NCBI RefSeq assembly: GCF_964340395.1
Contig: NC_135549.1
Location: forward strand, 20,462,342 to 20,526,341
Direction of reading: 5' to 3'
Length of the DNA stretch: 64,000 nt
Source of the DNA: Glandiceps talaboti
Lineage: Eukaryota; Hemichordata; Enteropneusta; Spengelidae
Shown here: positions 24,266 through 59,195 of the stretch, piece after piece
Numbering within the stretch: the stretch's first letter is position 1
Layout: each line of letters opens with the position of its first letter
Position numbers and translations under genes: made by a program
Notes under the pieces: generated by a model
The model's database searches: none
Told to the model about the DNA's origin: nothing
Seen by the model: only the letters and a program-made list of their open reading frames with translations

Positions 24266-24557
<292 letters not shown>

Positions 24558-25655
24558 ATCTGGGAGAAAATCACTTCAAAAACCCACTTTTTTCCGAAAT
24601 CCGGGAAGTTTTACCTTCAACTAGCTCTGGATTTCTATGTTACGGGGTTTTGACACGTCGTGTATACAGAACATTCAGTCCCACAAGATGTGTAAACATA
24701 TATATATATATGATTCGTTTGACAGTCGCTAATAGACAAGCGGTACATGTAATATCCGACATGAGGACATTCGCTTATTCCTTTCTTCAGTTCCATTACA
24801 AACTCATATTTAATACAACTTTTCTGTTGGCATTGTACTACAGTAAGGATGATAATGGATTAAAATGTTTTTTAATGGAAACTAAATTTGAGACTCAAAG
24901 TAGTGGGGCAATTTGAACCATTTTTACTACAATAAATTAAGAACCAAACAGATTATCATTGTAGTAGCAAAACTGAAATCATTATTGTCAACAGGTTTAA
25001 AATCGTATAACAGTGACTTTTCTAAAGATATGCCGTTGGGACGCTCTAACCCATCCCTTTCCAATTTCATATTAAAAGAAAGGTCCAGTAAGGGATGTCG
25101 GACACGTCGTATCTCTATACAAAAATCGGATATCACCCTCTGTCAAAGTACAGGTCGATTATCCTACAAACCATCGCTTTGAACAACGACTCGTCAATCA
25201 GTAAAATGGCGGTCGCATTCAACTACTCAGAGAAATGCGTCTGTGGTCTTTTCAATTTGTATTGACATACCAGGCTATATCTTATTTCCACTACAATATC
25301 TATGTTGTTAATTAAACGGGAAGTATATCTCGATGAACGTTGACATTGGTACCATTGTTAGTGATACTAGTAGGTCCTTGGATGCAAGGTTATCAAGTTC
25401 TCCCAAGTTAATTATAAGTATATATTTATATATTTATAAAATAGTGCCAATGGCTTTGTAGCACAACTGTATAGTTTATGCGTTAATTTTACTGTTGGTA
25501 ATGTTTTGAAAGTTTATCCACTTGCCTAACTATCCATGTTATTATTTTTGCAATATACGTCACCATTTTACTGTTGTTATGCATGTATTCTTGTTTCTAG
25601 GCATATGTGTTTTCGATGTTTATCCATTTGCCTAACCATCAATATTTTATCTTTG

Positions 25656-25790
<135 letters not shown>

Positions 25791-27358
25791 CACACACATA
25801 CATTTGTCTTGTGCCACAATGATGAAATGTAACAATGTGCAAAATTTTTGTCAAGTCGGGTGATATTGTTTCAGGTCAAGTGTCTTCTATTGTAGATACT
25901 TCTGTCTTTGTATCATTTTGTTTCTTAGCCTGTCTATAACTACTTGGTGGATCTGTGTGACACAGCTACCTTTGTCCACTCTGAATAGTGTGACTGAGTA
26001 TCAAAGATTCAGTCATTATTAAAACAGGCTACAAACTAAAACAATGATATACTCTCATTTTTTAGATGGTTCACATCATCTTTTATTAATCAATGCCATT
26101 TTCATCAACTCACACAAAATTGATGTGGAAATCAACTGACCCAGACTTTTTTTTACAATGCTTCATTTAAATACCAATGCACATGGTAAAATGACATTAT
26201 TTAACAAGAAATAAACTTGTATATTTTGTAATTGGTTATACTAGAAATAGTACCTGAACTGAATATTATGTATACAATTCCAGAATTAACGTTAGTAAAC
26301 GAGAAACAATAAAGGCCTCATTGGATAAGGATTCTGCAGCATATTCTCAACACATTGCATTACTCCCTCTGTATTCTTTGTACACAAGTCTGAAGTCTTT
26401 GTAATGATTTTGTCTTCATCTAGAAAACTAGTAATATCTGGCAGTCAGTGCCTTGTCATTCTGTCATGGTCTCTGGTAAGACATTTTGAATTATCAGGTG
26501 TTTTTTCAATGTCTTCTTTCAAAACATCTTGAAGGAACTCCCATTATTGTTACACTGTAGCAAGCCCCCATGTGGTTAATTTAATAGATGGCTATTAACA
26601 ATGTGCATATGTTGCCCAATATGATAATTCATCATCTGAGAATCCATTTAAAGATGGCCGTCAATTTAAAGATGGCCACGAGTGCTGCAACTGCTCCAAA
26701 ATGGCTGGTATAAAAGATTGCTTCTGATTGGTCAATATATTGCAGGATAATGGCATTTTTGGGGCCATGTGAGGCTGTGCAGTGCTCTGAAGTTTTTGAT
26801 GGGAGATAAAGGAGTGGAGATTGAAGACAGGCAAGTTGGTACTTTTAAAGCTCTGTTTTCTCAGCTATATAGTGTGTAATGCAAGGCTTATGAATATTCC
26901 CCATTATAATAGGTAGTCTTTCAGAGGGCAAAGTAAATTCATAAAACACATGTCTGAGAGCAAAATGTAAAAAAAAAAAAAAATGAAAGCTCATATCTAC
27001 ACTACAATAGAAAACTAACAAACATGCTGACTTGATTCAAACTCTGAGAACAATCAGAACACAATAAAAAGTCTTCATATTACTACCATGGAAAACAAGC
27101 TATCGATAAACTATGATAGACACACAAAGTAAAACCATTGTTTTCGCCTGTGGTAGATGATAGCAGTGTCTTGGTTATACAGATATAATCACCCTGTAAT
27201 CATGAGAGTGTAAACACCAAAAGTCTCAAAAAATCCAGACCAGTTTGTACTGACATAAGTTTGAAATGAAGGTGAATGGGCTGTTGCTTGAGAAAACTGA
27301 CTATCAGAGATGCCACCCTACACAGTATGAGTGTATCTACATCTATATTCATCGATAG

Positions 27359-27364
27359 TTTATT
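27359..27364 (-). terminator. Candidate polyadenylation signal of AASS copy 2
   Basis: AATAAA on the minus strand about 710 bp downstream of the copy 2 stop codon, conserved at 55506-55511 behind copy 3. A nearer ATTAAA (about 27673) is not conserved in copy 3. Transcript ends are not visible in DNA, so this is a weak call. Confidence 0.25.
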
Positions 27365-28076
27365 CAACACATTGCAATACAACCCATAACACCAAAGTGA
27401 AGCATTTTCTGTATGTACCACAATCGTTTATGGCATCCATATCAAGTGTAAAAGAATACTCTTTCATTTGCTATTAAATACAACCCACAACACCAAAGTA
27501 AAGCATTTTCTGAATGTACCACAATCATTTATACTATCCATATAAAGTGTAAAAGTCATTTGCTGATCGACCACATTAGAAAGGCCACGTGTTTGGCTTG
27601 TAAATAAACCAATTGGAACAATATACTTTTACACCTTGATATGAATGTTACGAGTGTAGCACATAGAGAAAGTGCTTTAATTAGGTGTTACTGGTTGTAA
27701 TAATTTTGCTTTAGCTATGTTAGTTTGCCACTAGTTAATTTGCCACTGTTGTAAGATCTCACCTCAAAACATTATTTCAAAACTCAAAACAAAGTAAACT
27801 AAAGAGTAAACTAAAATTCAAATTTAAAAAAATTGTTTAAAGTGAAGAACACATTTGTGACATAGCCCTTACCTGGACATTGAGATAAAGAGCATTGTAT
27901 CAATAATATACATACATACATATTACACAAAAACACAAAACTATTATATATAATATATTGTCAGTCATTGTAAAGCTTTATAAGCCAAATGTTAATGCTG
28001 TTGAAAGAGATGAGATACAGTCAGGTTTCATCTGATGTGAAAAAAATAACAGTATTTTGATTTGCCTTCATGATGT

Positions 28077-46754
<18,678 letters not shown>

Positions 46755-46885
46755 TGTTGTGCACTACTGTCTCACACCTTCCAAAGATTCAAATTTGTTT
46801 TGTTTTAGAAGAAATAAGTCAAAAGTTTGGGAAGAACTACAATATCTACAGTGTCATACCAACATTATCCAACAGGTACAAGATC

Positions 46886-46888
<3 letters not shown>
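46755..46888 (-). promoter_or_regulatory. 5' flank / probable 5' UTR of AASS copy 2
   Basis: Equivalent of 16021-16148, with a few substitutions and small indels. It lies between the ATG at 46754 and the GA tract. Promoter activity is inferred from position alone. Confidence 0.35.
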
Positions 46889-48195
<1,307 letters not shown>

Positions 48196-48293
48196 AGGGG
48201 TCTTTGTGGTTTTCCAGAAAATGGTCTGATAGCACGAATTTGAGTAACAGTCAATACTCTCCGGTATAACTTTATTGTGCGGTTCTTCCACAT
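48196..48293 (-). pseudogene. Relic of an AASS exon 1 (mitochondrial presequence part only)
   Basis: Read on the minus strand from the ATG at 48293, the first 33 codons give MWKNRTIKLYRRVLTVTQIR then AIRPFSGKPQRPL, which align without gaps to the first 33 residues of copies 1 and 2 (about eight differences). The match stops abruptly at 48196, where sequence of the 1.55-kb spacer repeat takes over; there is no donor site and the rest of exon 1 ([11 protein letters not shown] onward) is missing. The 5' flank does not resemble the flanks of the intact copies. It is much more diverged than copies 1 and 2 are from each other, so it looks like the remnant of an older or more distant AASS duplicate. 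Confidence 0.75.
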
Positions 48294-49484
48294 TATGTTT
48301 TGTTTAGAACGTCCTTAGTACGGGTGTAAGTTGTCCGCAGTGTAATAATCATACAGCTAGTGATATTCATGTTCATTCATGTTCAACGTATACGTGGCTG
48401 AGTGTATGTTAACGTTAATCGTGATAAGATAGAACATTTATGTGTACATGTGCGTGTGTCTAAAATATTTCAGGATGACCCCCAAAAATGTTTAAATGTG
48501 TGATTTCTTTTGTTTTGTTTGTTTTGTTTTGACAGTGCTAGCATATCTCCTCAAATAATTTTGTTTTATAGTCAATAGTGAAATAGATTTGTGCAACAAA
48601 ATATACAACTTTTCTGTTGGCATTGTACTACAGTAAGGATGATAATGGATTAAAATGTGTTTTAATTGTAACTAATAAATTGAAATGATAGCAAAAATTT
48701 GACTCAAAATAGTGGGGCAACATGAACCATTTTTACTACAATAAATTAAGAACCAAACAGATTATCATTGTAGTAGCAATACTGAAATCATTATTGTCAA
48801 CAGGTTTAAAATCGTATAACAGTGACTTTTCTAAAGATATGCCGTTGGGATGCTCTAACCCATCCCTTTCCAATTTCATATTAAAAGAAAGGTCCAGTAA
48901 GGGATGTCGGACACGTCGTATCTCTAATACAAAAATCGGATATCACCCTGTCAAAGTACAGGTCGATTATCGTACAAACCATCGCTTTGTACAACGACTC
49001 GTCAATCAGTAAAATGGTGGTCGCATTCAACTACTCAGAGAAATGTGTCTGTGGTCTTTTCAATTTGTATTGACATACCAGGCTATATCTTATTTCCACT
49101 ACAATATCTATGTTGTTATTTAAACGGGGAAGTATATCTCGATGAACGTTGACATTGGTACCATTTTTAGTGATAGGTCCTTGGATGCAAGGTTATCAAG
49201 TTCTCCCAAGTTAATTACAAGTATATATTTATAAAATAGTGCCAATGGCATTGTAGCACAACTGTATGGTTTATTCGTTAATTTTACTGTTGGTATGGGC
49301 AGTATCTTTATGAGGTTAAGTGAAAGTTTTGAAAGTTTATCCACTTGCCTAACTATCCATGTTATTATTTTTGCAATATATATCACCATTTTACTGTTGC
49401 TATGCATGTATTCTTGTTTCTAGGCATATATGTTTTCGATGTTTATCCATTTGCCTAACCATCAATATTTTTATTTTTGCAATA
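48294..49484. other. Spacer 2, part shared with spacer 1
   Basis: No gene seen. From about 48600 it matches 24808-25655 of spacer 1, including two units of the 110-bp repeat at 49282-49480. The first 300 bp (48294-48600) are unlike spacer 1 and hold nothing I recognise. Confidence 0.55.
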
Positions 49485-52400
49485 TATAGTGTGGGGCATA
49501 TGGCAGATTTTTGGGTTTCGCGTGAAATTCATGTTAATTTTTGCCAACATATATAATTGTGTTCCCCACCATCTGAGCAATTAAAAAATATATGTTGGCA
49601 ATTTTTATTTCAATATTATGGGTAATTTTTGCAGCAATTTCATAAATGATGTTAAATCATGGTTTTACTGTATATTGATGGCAAATTAAAATATGTGAAC
49701 TGTACGATTGTTTTATATCTGTATACATGTACTTATGGGCATCCTGTAGACTATAAACTTGTAGACTGTTGTATAATTTTGCATTTTATTCACAATATTA
49801 TAAATTCTGGCTTCTTTATTTGCATATTATTTGCATATTATGTATGATGCTTCCGGTTTATTTGATTTCCTGTATTGTTTTATGTTGCTGATTGCTATTC
49901 TTTCAAAATGTATGCCAACCATGAATTATTTCAGTTACTCAGTTACTATGAATACTCTGGTTGGTTTAGGGAGCCCTCAGTATTTACAGGGGGCGGAGGA
50001 AATCACACATGGTCTGTTAAGAAAAACATGACCCTCCCCATTCTCCATTCGTAAAAAGTGACCCTCCCCTTTGTCCCATTTTGTAAAACATGACCCTCCC
50101 CATGACAACAGCATATACTGAACGTTAATCAATATTCCCATTACATGTATACATACAAATTAAATGATTTTGACTCTGTAATAGAAAGCAATATTTGGAT
50201 ATACTACCATTACAGGAGTTATATAGAATCGCCTGTGATCAGAACGGAAAAAAAAGTCTGCTTCTTATCACTATCAAACTGACAAATATTGGTACAAAAA
50301 CAACACCGGGCCCCTCTGATGTAGGTTCATGCACATACATGTACTTGTCTGTGGTTCACGCGACTCTTTTATCAGTTTGTCTGTGTCTGTGAAAGTTTGT
50401 CATGTTGTAACATAACATTCGAGTGTAAGCTTATATAATGCAACGTAATAGTCTGTCTGGTCCTAAAAATAAACTTTCAGTGTATAGATTAGATGTTGAG
50501 TTTTGGGCGAAAAATCGCCAACACACATGACAATACAACAAAACATATAATAGTACACGACATTCAAGTCTGCAATGAATACTTACAACAGATGTGATCG
50601 TGGAGTTTGTATTATAGCAATTCCGCTTGTGTACGGTCCTTTTCGAAATCTCTTGAACGGATTTTGAAATCTAAACGACAGAAGTCGCTTTTTATCAAGT
50701 GTACATACACATTAATATATTCCTTTTCAGATCTTGCATCTGGTTTTAATACGTATCTACACATGTATCATTGAATCCTTGACAGGTACATTCTACACAG
50801 GATATAGAGTCCAAGTTTAGGTCTACACAAAATTTGAAATTTTAGCATACAAATTACATAAATTGGTCCTCTTGCAAATATTAGATAGAAAAGAAACATC
50901 ACTCAGTAAAACACCTTTAGAAACATTCAGAATGTTTTACCCCCACTTTTGACCAATTGAGATACTGTCGAGAGCAATGGAAAAAGTGAATATGGCAGCT
51001 ACTTACGATTAGCAGGTGTGCGCCTAACAGGTAGTCTATCAGCTAGCCCTCGGATGTTCTTCCGATAAAATACGACACACAGCCGAACAACGCTATCGCT
51101 ATTCGGGCAGGCCCTCACATGCGAACTTCGTTCGCTTATAGTTATAGCATCGAAAGAAAGCCTGAACGTCTAGCAGCAAGACTACCTAACAGGCTGCCCC
51201 ACACATTTTGAGCTCTCTCAAAAAGTCATAGCTTCTCAAAAACCGTCGTTTGTTCCTGAGTCATCTTAACCACATCAAGTTATGAACACTCACTGATCAC
51301 ATTGAGTGCATCGTTTTGACGTTCTATCAAGTCTCAACTGACTTTTTCATCAGATTTATATTGGCTGTCCACTGACCTCAGGCTGGTATTTGTTTTGGTG
51401 AATTTACTTTGGACAGAGTTGTTTCAACATCTATTCATCAGCTAAGTACTGGTATTTAACACCTCTTTGTCATCCAGAGCCAAATGTCTCTGCTGTTACT
51501 TTCAACCTTTATTCGTGACTGACCAAGAGGAAGTTTGTTGCGTAATCGAATGTATTGTTCCTTTGAAATATTAGAAAAGATATTCTTCAGATACTGAATT
51601 TATTACTTTAGAACGTTTTTGTTATTTGTTCTGTATGCAGTTCTCCCTCGGCCCTCTATGTTCTGTAGAAATATCATGATGTTAAAAAGTAAATGTATCG
51701 TTGTTAAAGGCATTTCATGAGTGTTCATCAATTTCCCACTTTGCAATGGTGTCAAAAGTCTTCAGATACTGAATTTATCATCTTTATTTTACACTACATT
51801 GTCCTTTATCCTGTTTTATTTTAGAATTTCGATGAAATAACGTAATCAAATGTAACAGCGGAGAACACGTCTATTCATGTTGTTCCCTTGAACATGGTGA
51901 ATTGACATGTAACTCCAACCAAATAGCTATACTAGTAGAAACGTAGACAATGCATACGACACAATGGCGTGAGTGAGAGTCTGGACAGCAGTTTTGAATA
52001 AAAATAATTGGGTCTATTCACTCGAATACATAACTTTGTATAGTAACCATTCAATTGATGCTATGCTATTGATCAAATATATGTTTATTTCATATTTAAA
52101 CTGAATGCCGTCAGTAAAGGCAAAACTTAAGATTGCTGTTCCTTCACACCTTGTCGAAAGAAAAATTCTGCGCTACCAGACATGATATTGCATCAATGAA
52201 TAAAACGTAGCTTTGGAACTTATTGTTCATATCCTCTTCTGTTAAAGTTGAGTTTGGTGTATCTTCAACCCGTTGTAACTTTCACTAGAGTCCACCATTT
52301 TAGTTCACTATACGAACAGTCATATTTGACCATGTCTTTCCACCGGGTAAATCTTTAGCAGAGGATGTGTAAATGTGTTGAGTATGAGTAAGTGACACCT

Positions 52401-53335
52401 TTGACTTAATTCACCCCCGGTGACCTCTCCCCTGGGGCTGTGAAGTCAAAAGTGTCACTTTGTCTCGTACTACCCCTTGACAGAGATGGTAGTTTAATAT
52501 ATATGTGGGTCACAGGTAGGGTAAAGGTTGGGTAAAGGTGGGTAAACTTGACTTTTCGTACAGTAAACCTCAACTGAATCTCTTCTTTCGTGCCAGTAAA
52601 ATCAATTTAATACAAGACAATAATTTTGAAAAAAAAATAATCAGGTCTACCACTCAAGTAGTTGTTTTGTTAACTATTTTTGTCCTTGTTACCACGTCTA
52701 TTCAAATAAAACCTACCTAAGAGTACCCATTCATTCTCATTCTCACTTGTTTCAAAGATGGTAGACTGTAATTTGCTAGTTAAATTTCAGTAATTCTACG
52801 TGTATTAATGTCGTACAGCTCGATGTAGTTTTAGTGGAGATTCGACTAACCCTGGGCTTCGCATCACCGTTTCATAGCTGACCCCCACAGGCTACCTGTT
52901 CCGAATATATGCATGAACCGTTTATTGTTTTGATACTGAGAGGTATGGCATGCAAAAATATACATGTACAAGTATACAATGATATTTTCTCTATTTTATC
53001 GATTAAGTAATATATCTATTGAGATCAGAAGTGCATATTTTTAATAAGCTCACACATCAATATAACACCAGAGGATGAGTGCATCCTTAAGTATACATTC
53101 TTAAGATCTAGCGTAATTACTGAAAATCGCTAATTATGCAAATAACTCATTAAAATTACAAGCTATACGGTATTATCAAACTTTATGACACATGCACTTT
53201 GTTATCATTAATGTATGTACTAAATTACATTGAATTTAAAGCGTGCATTCTTAAGATATAGGCTCATTAATGCAAAACTATTAATTATGTAAATATATAT
53301 CCATCCCAATTGTTGTTTTTCACATATACACAATT
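49485..53335. other. Spacer 2-specific segment of ~3.85 kb
   Basis: No counterpart in spacer 1, where the 110-bp repeat leads straight into AT/GT repeats. It appears to sit inside that 110-bp repeat, which resumes at 53336-53450. No convincing gene: open frames are at most about 70 codons. It contains a small hairpin (52382-52470), three imperfect repeats of TGACCCTCCCC (about 50025-50105) and AT-rich sequence. Probably one or more inserted repeats, family unknown. Confidence 0.5.
52382..52470. repeat. Hairpin / small palindromic element
   Basis: GTATGAGTAAGTGACACC and TTTGACTTAATTCAC on the left pair with GTGAAGTCAAA and AGTGTCACTTTGTCTCGTAC on the right, around CCCCCGGTGACCTCTCCCCT. Arms of about 32 bp. 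Confidence 0.7.
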
Positions 53336-53826
53336 TTACTGTTGCTATTGGCATGGTCTTATTACTAGGCACATATGTATGTCCTTTTAAAATGTTTATC
53401 CACTTGCCTAACCATCCCTGTTGTTATCTTTGCAATATATATCCTCATTTGGAAGTAGCTATGGGTGTGGCCTTGTTGCTAGGGCCAGGCATATGTAACA
53501 TTTTCCATTTCTGTATGTTTATCCACACATGGCCCTTAATTCTATGTTTGTCATTGTAAAATCTTTATGATTAGTCTGTGAGTCTGTTAAAAATTAAAAT
53601 AAAAAGTTTTAAAAATAATAAGTTTATGAGTACTTGTTGGCGATACTTTCAATTCATAATCATATTTAACATTCTGAATGACTTAGAAATGGCAAGTAAA
53701 GTCACATTTGAACTGTTTGTTATATTGAATTTGCCCAAATTTCAGCGATAAACAATAATTTTCATTCAGATACGCACTCATGGTTTTCCTAACCCTGTCA
53801 TAGAGGGCGTCGATTTAAATTTTTTC

Positions 53827-53970
<144 letters not shown>

Positions 53971-55505
53971 GTGCCACAATGATGAAATGTAACAATGCAA
54001 CATTTTTGTCAAGTCGGGTGATATTGTTTCGTCAACTGTCTTCTATTGTAGATACTTCTGTCTTTCTATCATTTTGTTTCTTAGCCTGTCTACATGGTGG
54101 ATCTGCGTGACACAGCTACCTTTGTCCACTCTGAATAGTGTGACTGAGTATCAAAGATTCAGTCAGTATTAAAACAGGCTACAAACTAAAACAATGATAT
54201 ACTCTCAATTTTTTAGATGGTTCACATCATCTTTTATTAATCAATGCCATTTTCATCAACTCACACAAAATTGATGTGGAAATCAACTGGCCCAGACTTT
54301 TTTACAATGCTTCATTTAAATACCAATGCACATGGTAAAATGACATTATTTAACAAGAAATAAACTTGTATATTTTATAATTGGTTATACTAGAAATAGT
54401 ACCTGAACTGAATATGTATACAATTCCAGAATTAACGCTAGTAAACGAGAAACAATAAAGGCCTCATTGGATAAGGATTCTGCAGCATATTCTCAACACA
54501 TTGCATTACTCCCTCTGTATTCTTTGTACACAAGTCTGAAGTCTTTGTAATGGATTTGTCTTCATCTAGAAAACTAGTAATATCTGGCAGTCAGTGTCTT
54601 GTCATTCTGTCATGGTTTCAAATTCTGGTAAGACATTTTGAATTATCAGGAGTTTTTTTCAATGTCTTCTTTCAAAACATCTTGAAGGAACTCCCATTAT
54701 TGTTACACTGTATCAAGCCCCCATGTGGCTAATTTGATAGATGGCTATTAACAATGTGCATATGTTGCCCAATATGATAATTCATCATCTGAGAATCCAT
54801 TTAAAGATGGCCGTCAATTTAAAGATGGCCGCGAGTGCTGCAACTGCTCCAAAATGGCTGGTATAAAAGATTGCTTCTGATTGGTCAATATATTGCAGGA
54901 TAATGGCATTTTTGGGGGCCATGTGAGGCTGTGCAGTGCTCTGAAGGTTTTGATAGGAGATAAACAGTGGAGATTGAAGACAGGCAAGTTGGTACTTTTA
55001 AAGCTCTGTTTTCTCAGCTATATAGTGTGTAATGCAAGGCTTATGAATATTCCCCATTATAATAGGTAGTCTTTCAGAGGGCAAAGTAAATTCATAAAAC
55101 ACATGTCTGAGAGCAAAATGTAAAAAAAAATGAAAGCTCATATCTACACTACAATAGAAAACTAACAAACCATGCTGACTTGATTCAGACTATGACAACA
55201 ATCAGAACACAATAAAACGTCTCATATTACTACCATGGAAAACAAGCTATCGATAAACTATGATAGACACACAAAGTAAAACCATTGTTTTTGCCTGTGG
55301 TAGATGATAGCAGTGTCTTGGTTATACAGATATAATCACCCTGTAATCATGAGAGTGTAAACACCAGAAGTCTCAAAAAATCCAGACCAGTTTGTACTGA
55401 CATAAGTTTGAAATGAAGGTGAATGGGCTGCTGCTTGAGAAAACTGACTATCAGAGATGCCACCCTACACAGTATGAGTGTATCTACGTCTATATTCATC
55501 GATAG

Positions 55506-55511
55506 TTTATT
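55506..55511 (-). terminator. Candidate polyadenylation signal of AASS copy 3
   Basis: AATAAA on the minus strand about 780 bp downstream of the copy 3 stop, at the position equivalent to 27359-27364. Weak call without transcript data. Confidence 0.25.
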
Positions 55512-56288
55512 CAACACATTGCAATACAACCAATAACACCAAAGTGAAGTGTTTTCTGTGTGTACCACAATCGTTTATAGCATCCATATATCAAGTACAA
55601 CCCATAACACCAAAGTGAAGCATTTTCTGTATGTACCGCAATCACTTATAGCATCCTTATCAAGTGTAAAACAATACTGTTTCATTTGCTATTAAATACA
55701 ACCCACAACACCAAAGTAAAGCATTTTCTGTATGTACCACAATCATTTATACTATCCATATCAAGTGTAAAAGTCATTTGCTTAGAAAAGCCACGTGCTT
55801 GGCTTGTAAATAAACCAATTGGAACAATATACTTTTACACCTTGATATGAATGTTACAAACGAGTGTAGCACATAGAGAAAGTGCTTTACTTAGGTATTA
55901 CTAGTTGTAATAATTTAACTTTGTGTCTGTGTTAGTTTGCCACTAGTTGATTTGCCACTGTTGTAAGATCTCACCTCAAAACATTATTTCAAAACTCAAA
56001 ACAAAGTAAACTAAAGAGTAAACTAAAATACAAATTAAAAAAAATTATTTAAAGTGAAGAACACATTTATGACATAGCCCTTACTTGGATATTGAGATAA
56101 AGAGCATTGTATCAATAATATACATACATACATATTACACAAAAACACAAAACTATTATATATAATATACTGTCAGTCATCTTAAAGCTTTATAAGCCAA
56201 ATGTTAACGCTGTTGAAAGAGATGAGATACAGTCAGGTTTCATCTGATGTGAATAAAATAACAATATTTTAATTTCCCTTCATGATGT

Positions 56289-57639
56289 TCAGTTGATATA
56301 TTCAATACTTTCAGAACTTGTGATGCCCTCATCTATGAGTCTGTGAAGTATAGGTCTGTGGATTTCTTTTGCAAATGGTTTGACCATTCCCTTCTGATCA
56401 ATCTCACCTGAAATGCAAACATTAACAATAATCATTACTGGGACAAGCCATTAAAGAAGCAAGTCCACTTGTTATCAAAGAGTACCAATATTTACACATG
56501 TGATGATGGGCTCTTACATAACACAAGTAAACAGTGTAGTTCACAGCGTAAGATCATTTCTAAGGAGTGGGTCAATTGAGGCAAACCTTATCTCCGTCTT
56601 ATATCAGTTGTTATCAATTTATTAGGCTATTATAAGTAACACTACAAACAGCTTTAGAGATGCAAACAACTTTTATGACACCCGTTTTCGTCAGGCAAGC
56701 CCGCGGGTTTGTTGCACTTGGACCGTTAATGGCTTGTGAATGTCATGTTAAGATTTGCCATGATAGTTAAATTTAGATTTTAGAATGCTAGCCTAGTGGT
56801 TACACACCACCATGACAGAGAGGATCCTGGGAGTGAATGCAAGCATTTTCACTATCACAACACACAATAGTGTACACACTACCATGGCAGAGAGAACCCT
56901 GGGAGTTAATGCACGTCTTTTCACTACCACAACACACAATAGTGTATATACTACCATAGCAGAGAAGACCCTGGGAGTGAATGCAAGCCTTTTCACTATC
57001 ACAACACACAAAAGTGTATACACTACCATGGCAGAGAGGACCCTGGGAGTGAATGCAAGCATTTTCACTATCACAACACACAATAGTGTATACACTACCA
57101 TGGCAGAGAGGACCCTGGGAGTGAATGCAAGCATTTTCACTATCACAACACACAATAGTGTATACACTACCATGGCAGAGAGGACCCTGGGAGTGAATGC
57201 AAGCATTTTCACTATCACAACACACAATAGTGTATACACTACCATGGCAGAGAGGACCCTGGGAGTGAATGCAAGCATTTTCACTATCACAACACACAAT
57301 AGTGTACACACTACCATGGCAGAGAGGACCCTCAGAGTGAATGCAAGCCTTTTCACTACCACAACACAGTGTAGTATACCACAAAATACAAAACTCAAAT
57401 AGCTATGCATACACTGTAGTTAAAATCCCCCCCCCCCTCCAAGTTAGTTGGTATCATAATGTGAAAAATTATCTGCTGTCATTTTCATATCCCAAAATAC
57501 AAAGACATGTATCAAATCTGGCCACTTTCAAGATCACACCAGACATATCTGTTCTAACAAGCATTCAATGTGGATTGTGGGTTATAGCAATATTGAACAG
57601 AACTATCATGGCTTTTGGAATCTGGTGCAATAGGATTTT

Positions 57640-57698
<59 letters not shown>

Positions 57699-58244
57699 AA
57701 ATTCAAAAAAGATAGCCACAAGTACAAAATGAACTTACCATCAAGTACCATTCTAGCAGCAATTGCACATGGAAAGCCGACAGTCTTTGCCATAGCAGAG
57801 AATCCATCGGGATCACCATATACTACCATATCAATGTGATGAATGAGTTCATTTCCAGTAGGTTGTCTAATACCTACATCATGTCTCAGAATTATCATAT
57901 CTCTCTCACCAGCATCTAAAAAAAAAAACATTTGAAAAGATTACTTTTAGATAGGATATTTTATATTAATTTAACTGATACACGGCTCCATATTGGCTAT
58001 TGGACTAGTACATGCATGTATAGAAACAGACTCGAATTTGTTCAGAAGCAAACGTATAACGGGAGTATTATTATTTTCAATCTAACAACCAACAATATAT
58101 TCTCAAAACATACCTTTTTACTGTATGATTGTTTTATTCACTTTCACTGATGAATTGTGTTTTAATGGTGTCTTAGTGCTGTAAGGCGCTTTGAGATGTT
58201 TTTACATGGAAAGCGTTTGTCTTTTTAAGAAATAAATATTATTA

Positions 58245-58288
<44 letters not shown>

Positions 58289-58555
58289 TCACTGAAAATC
58301 GTCAAAATGCCAATAATTAGACATTGTACATGTTGATTAGTGGTCGACTTTATCCAGAAGTAGTATAGTAACATGTTGACATCGTTATTGAACTGGGTCA
58401 CTGATTTTTGGGGTGTGGACCCACAAATTAATTTGATTGGATTTATTGTACCATATTTTTGTACAACTACACGGCTATGTTTACCCATATATTGGTGATT
58501 CAATACTGTTCAGGGTGTACAATTTTATGAGTCTTCTCATTGTATCTAACAGAAC

Positions 58556-58587
<32 letters not shown>

Positions 58588-59156
58588 CGTTTCAGTTGCA
58601 GCTAGTGCAGAAATGTTACCTATTTGGGTTTCTAAAATAAATTGCAATCAGTTTCTCTTGTCATTGGATTATGTTTATGTGTATTCTGGAAAGGTTAAAA
58701 GTTGATGGTGTTGTATCTTACCATAGGAAAGTTGCCGGTCCAAGTAGTAGGAAATGGTGTCCAAAGGTGTGTTTCTCTTGAGTACCGGTTCACTTGACAG
58801 TAGACCCAGCCTAGTTAAGGATGAAATCACATATTTGTCATAGCATATCTTAGCTCACAAATATGTACACTGGTGTGTCTGTCTGTGTGTGTGTGGGGGG
58901 GGGGGGGTTTATGATGTGTGTAGCCTTTTTTACATAAATCGATTTGCAATGCATCAACTACTTCCTCAGTTTGGATTACACCACATAATGTTAATACAGG
59001 ACATGACATGACAAAATGAGACAGAACACTATAAAATCAATATGCTAATAGTATCTCTCCAATATGTACCTTACTGTAGGTTGTAATTCTTGTGTGGATG
59101 TGTATGTGAGTGTGTGAATGCAAACATTTTCTCTCTTTCTTTCTCTTTCTTTATCG

Positions 59157-59195
<39 letters not shown>

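Noticed and set aside
26640-26740. TATAAAAG-like motif near GATTGGTCAAT downstream of copy 2
   Set aside because: Looks like a TATA plus CCAAT arrangement, but no open reading frame or exon follows on the plus strand and the region is part of the AASS 3' flank.
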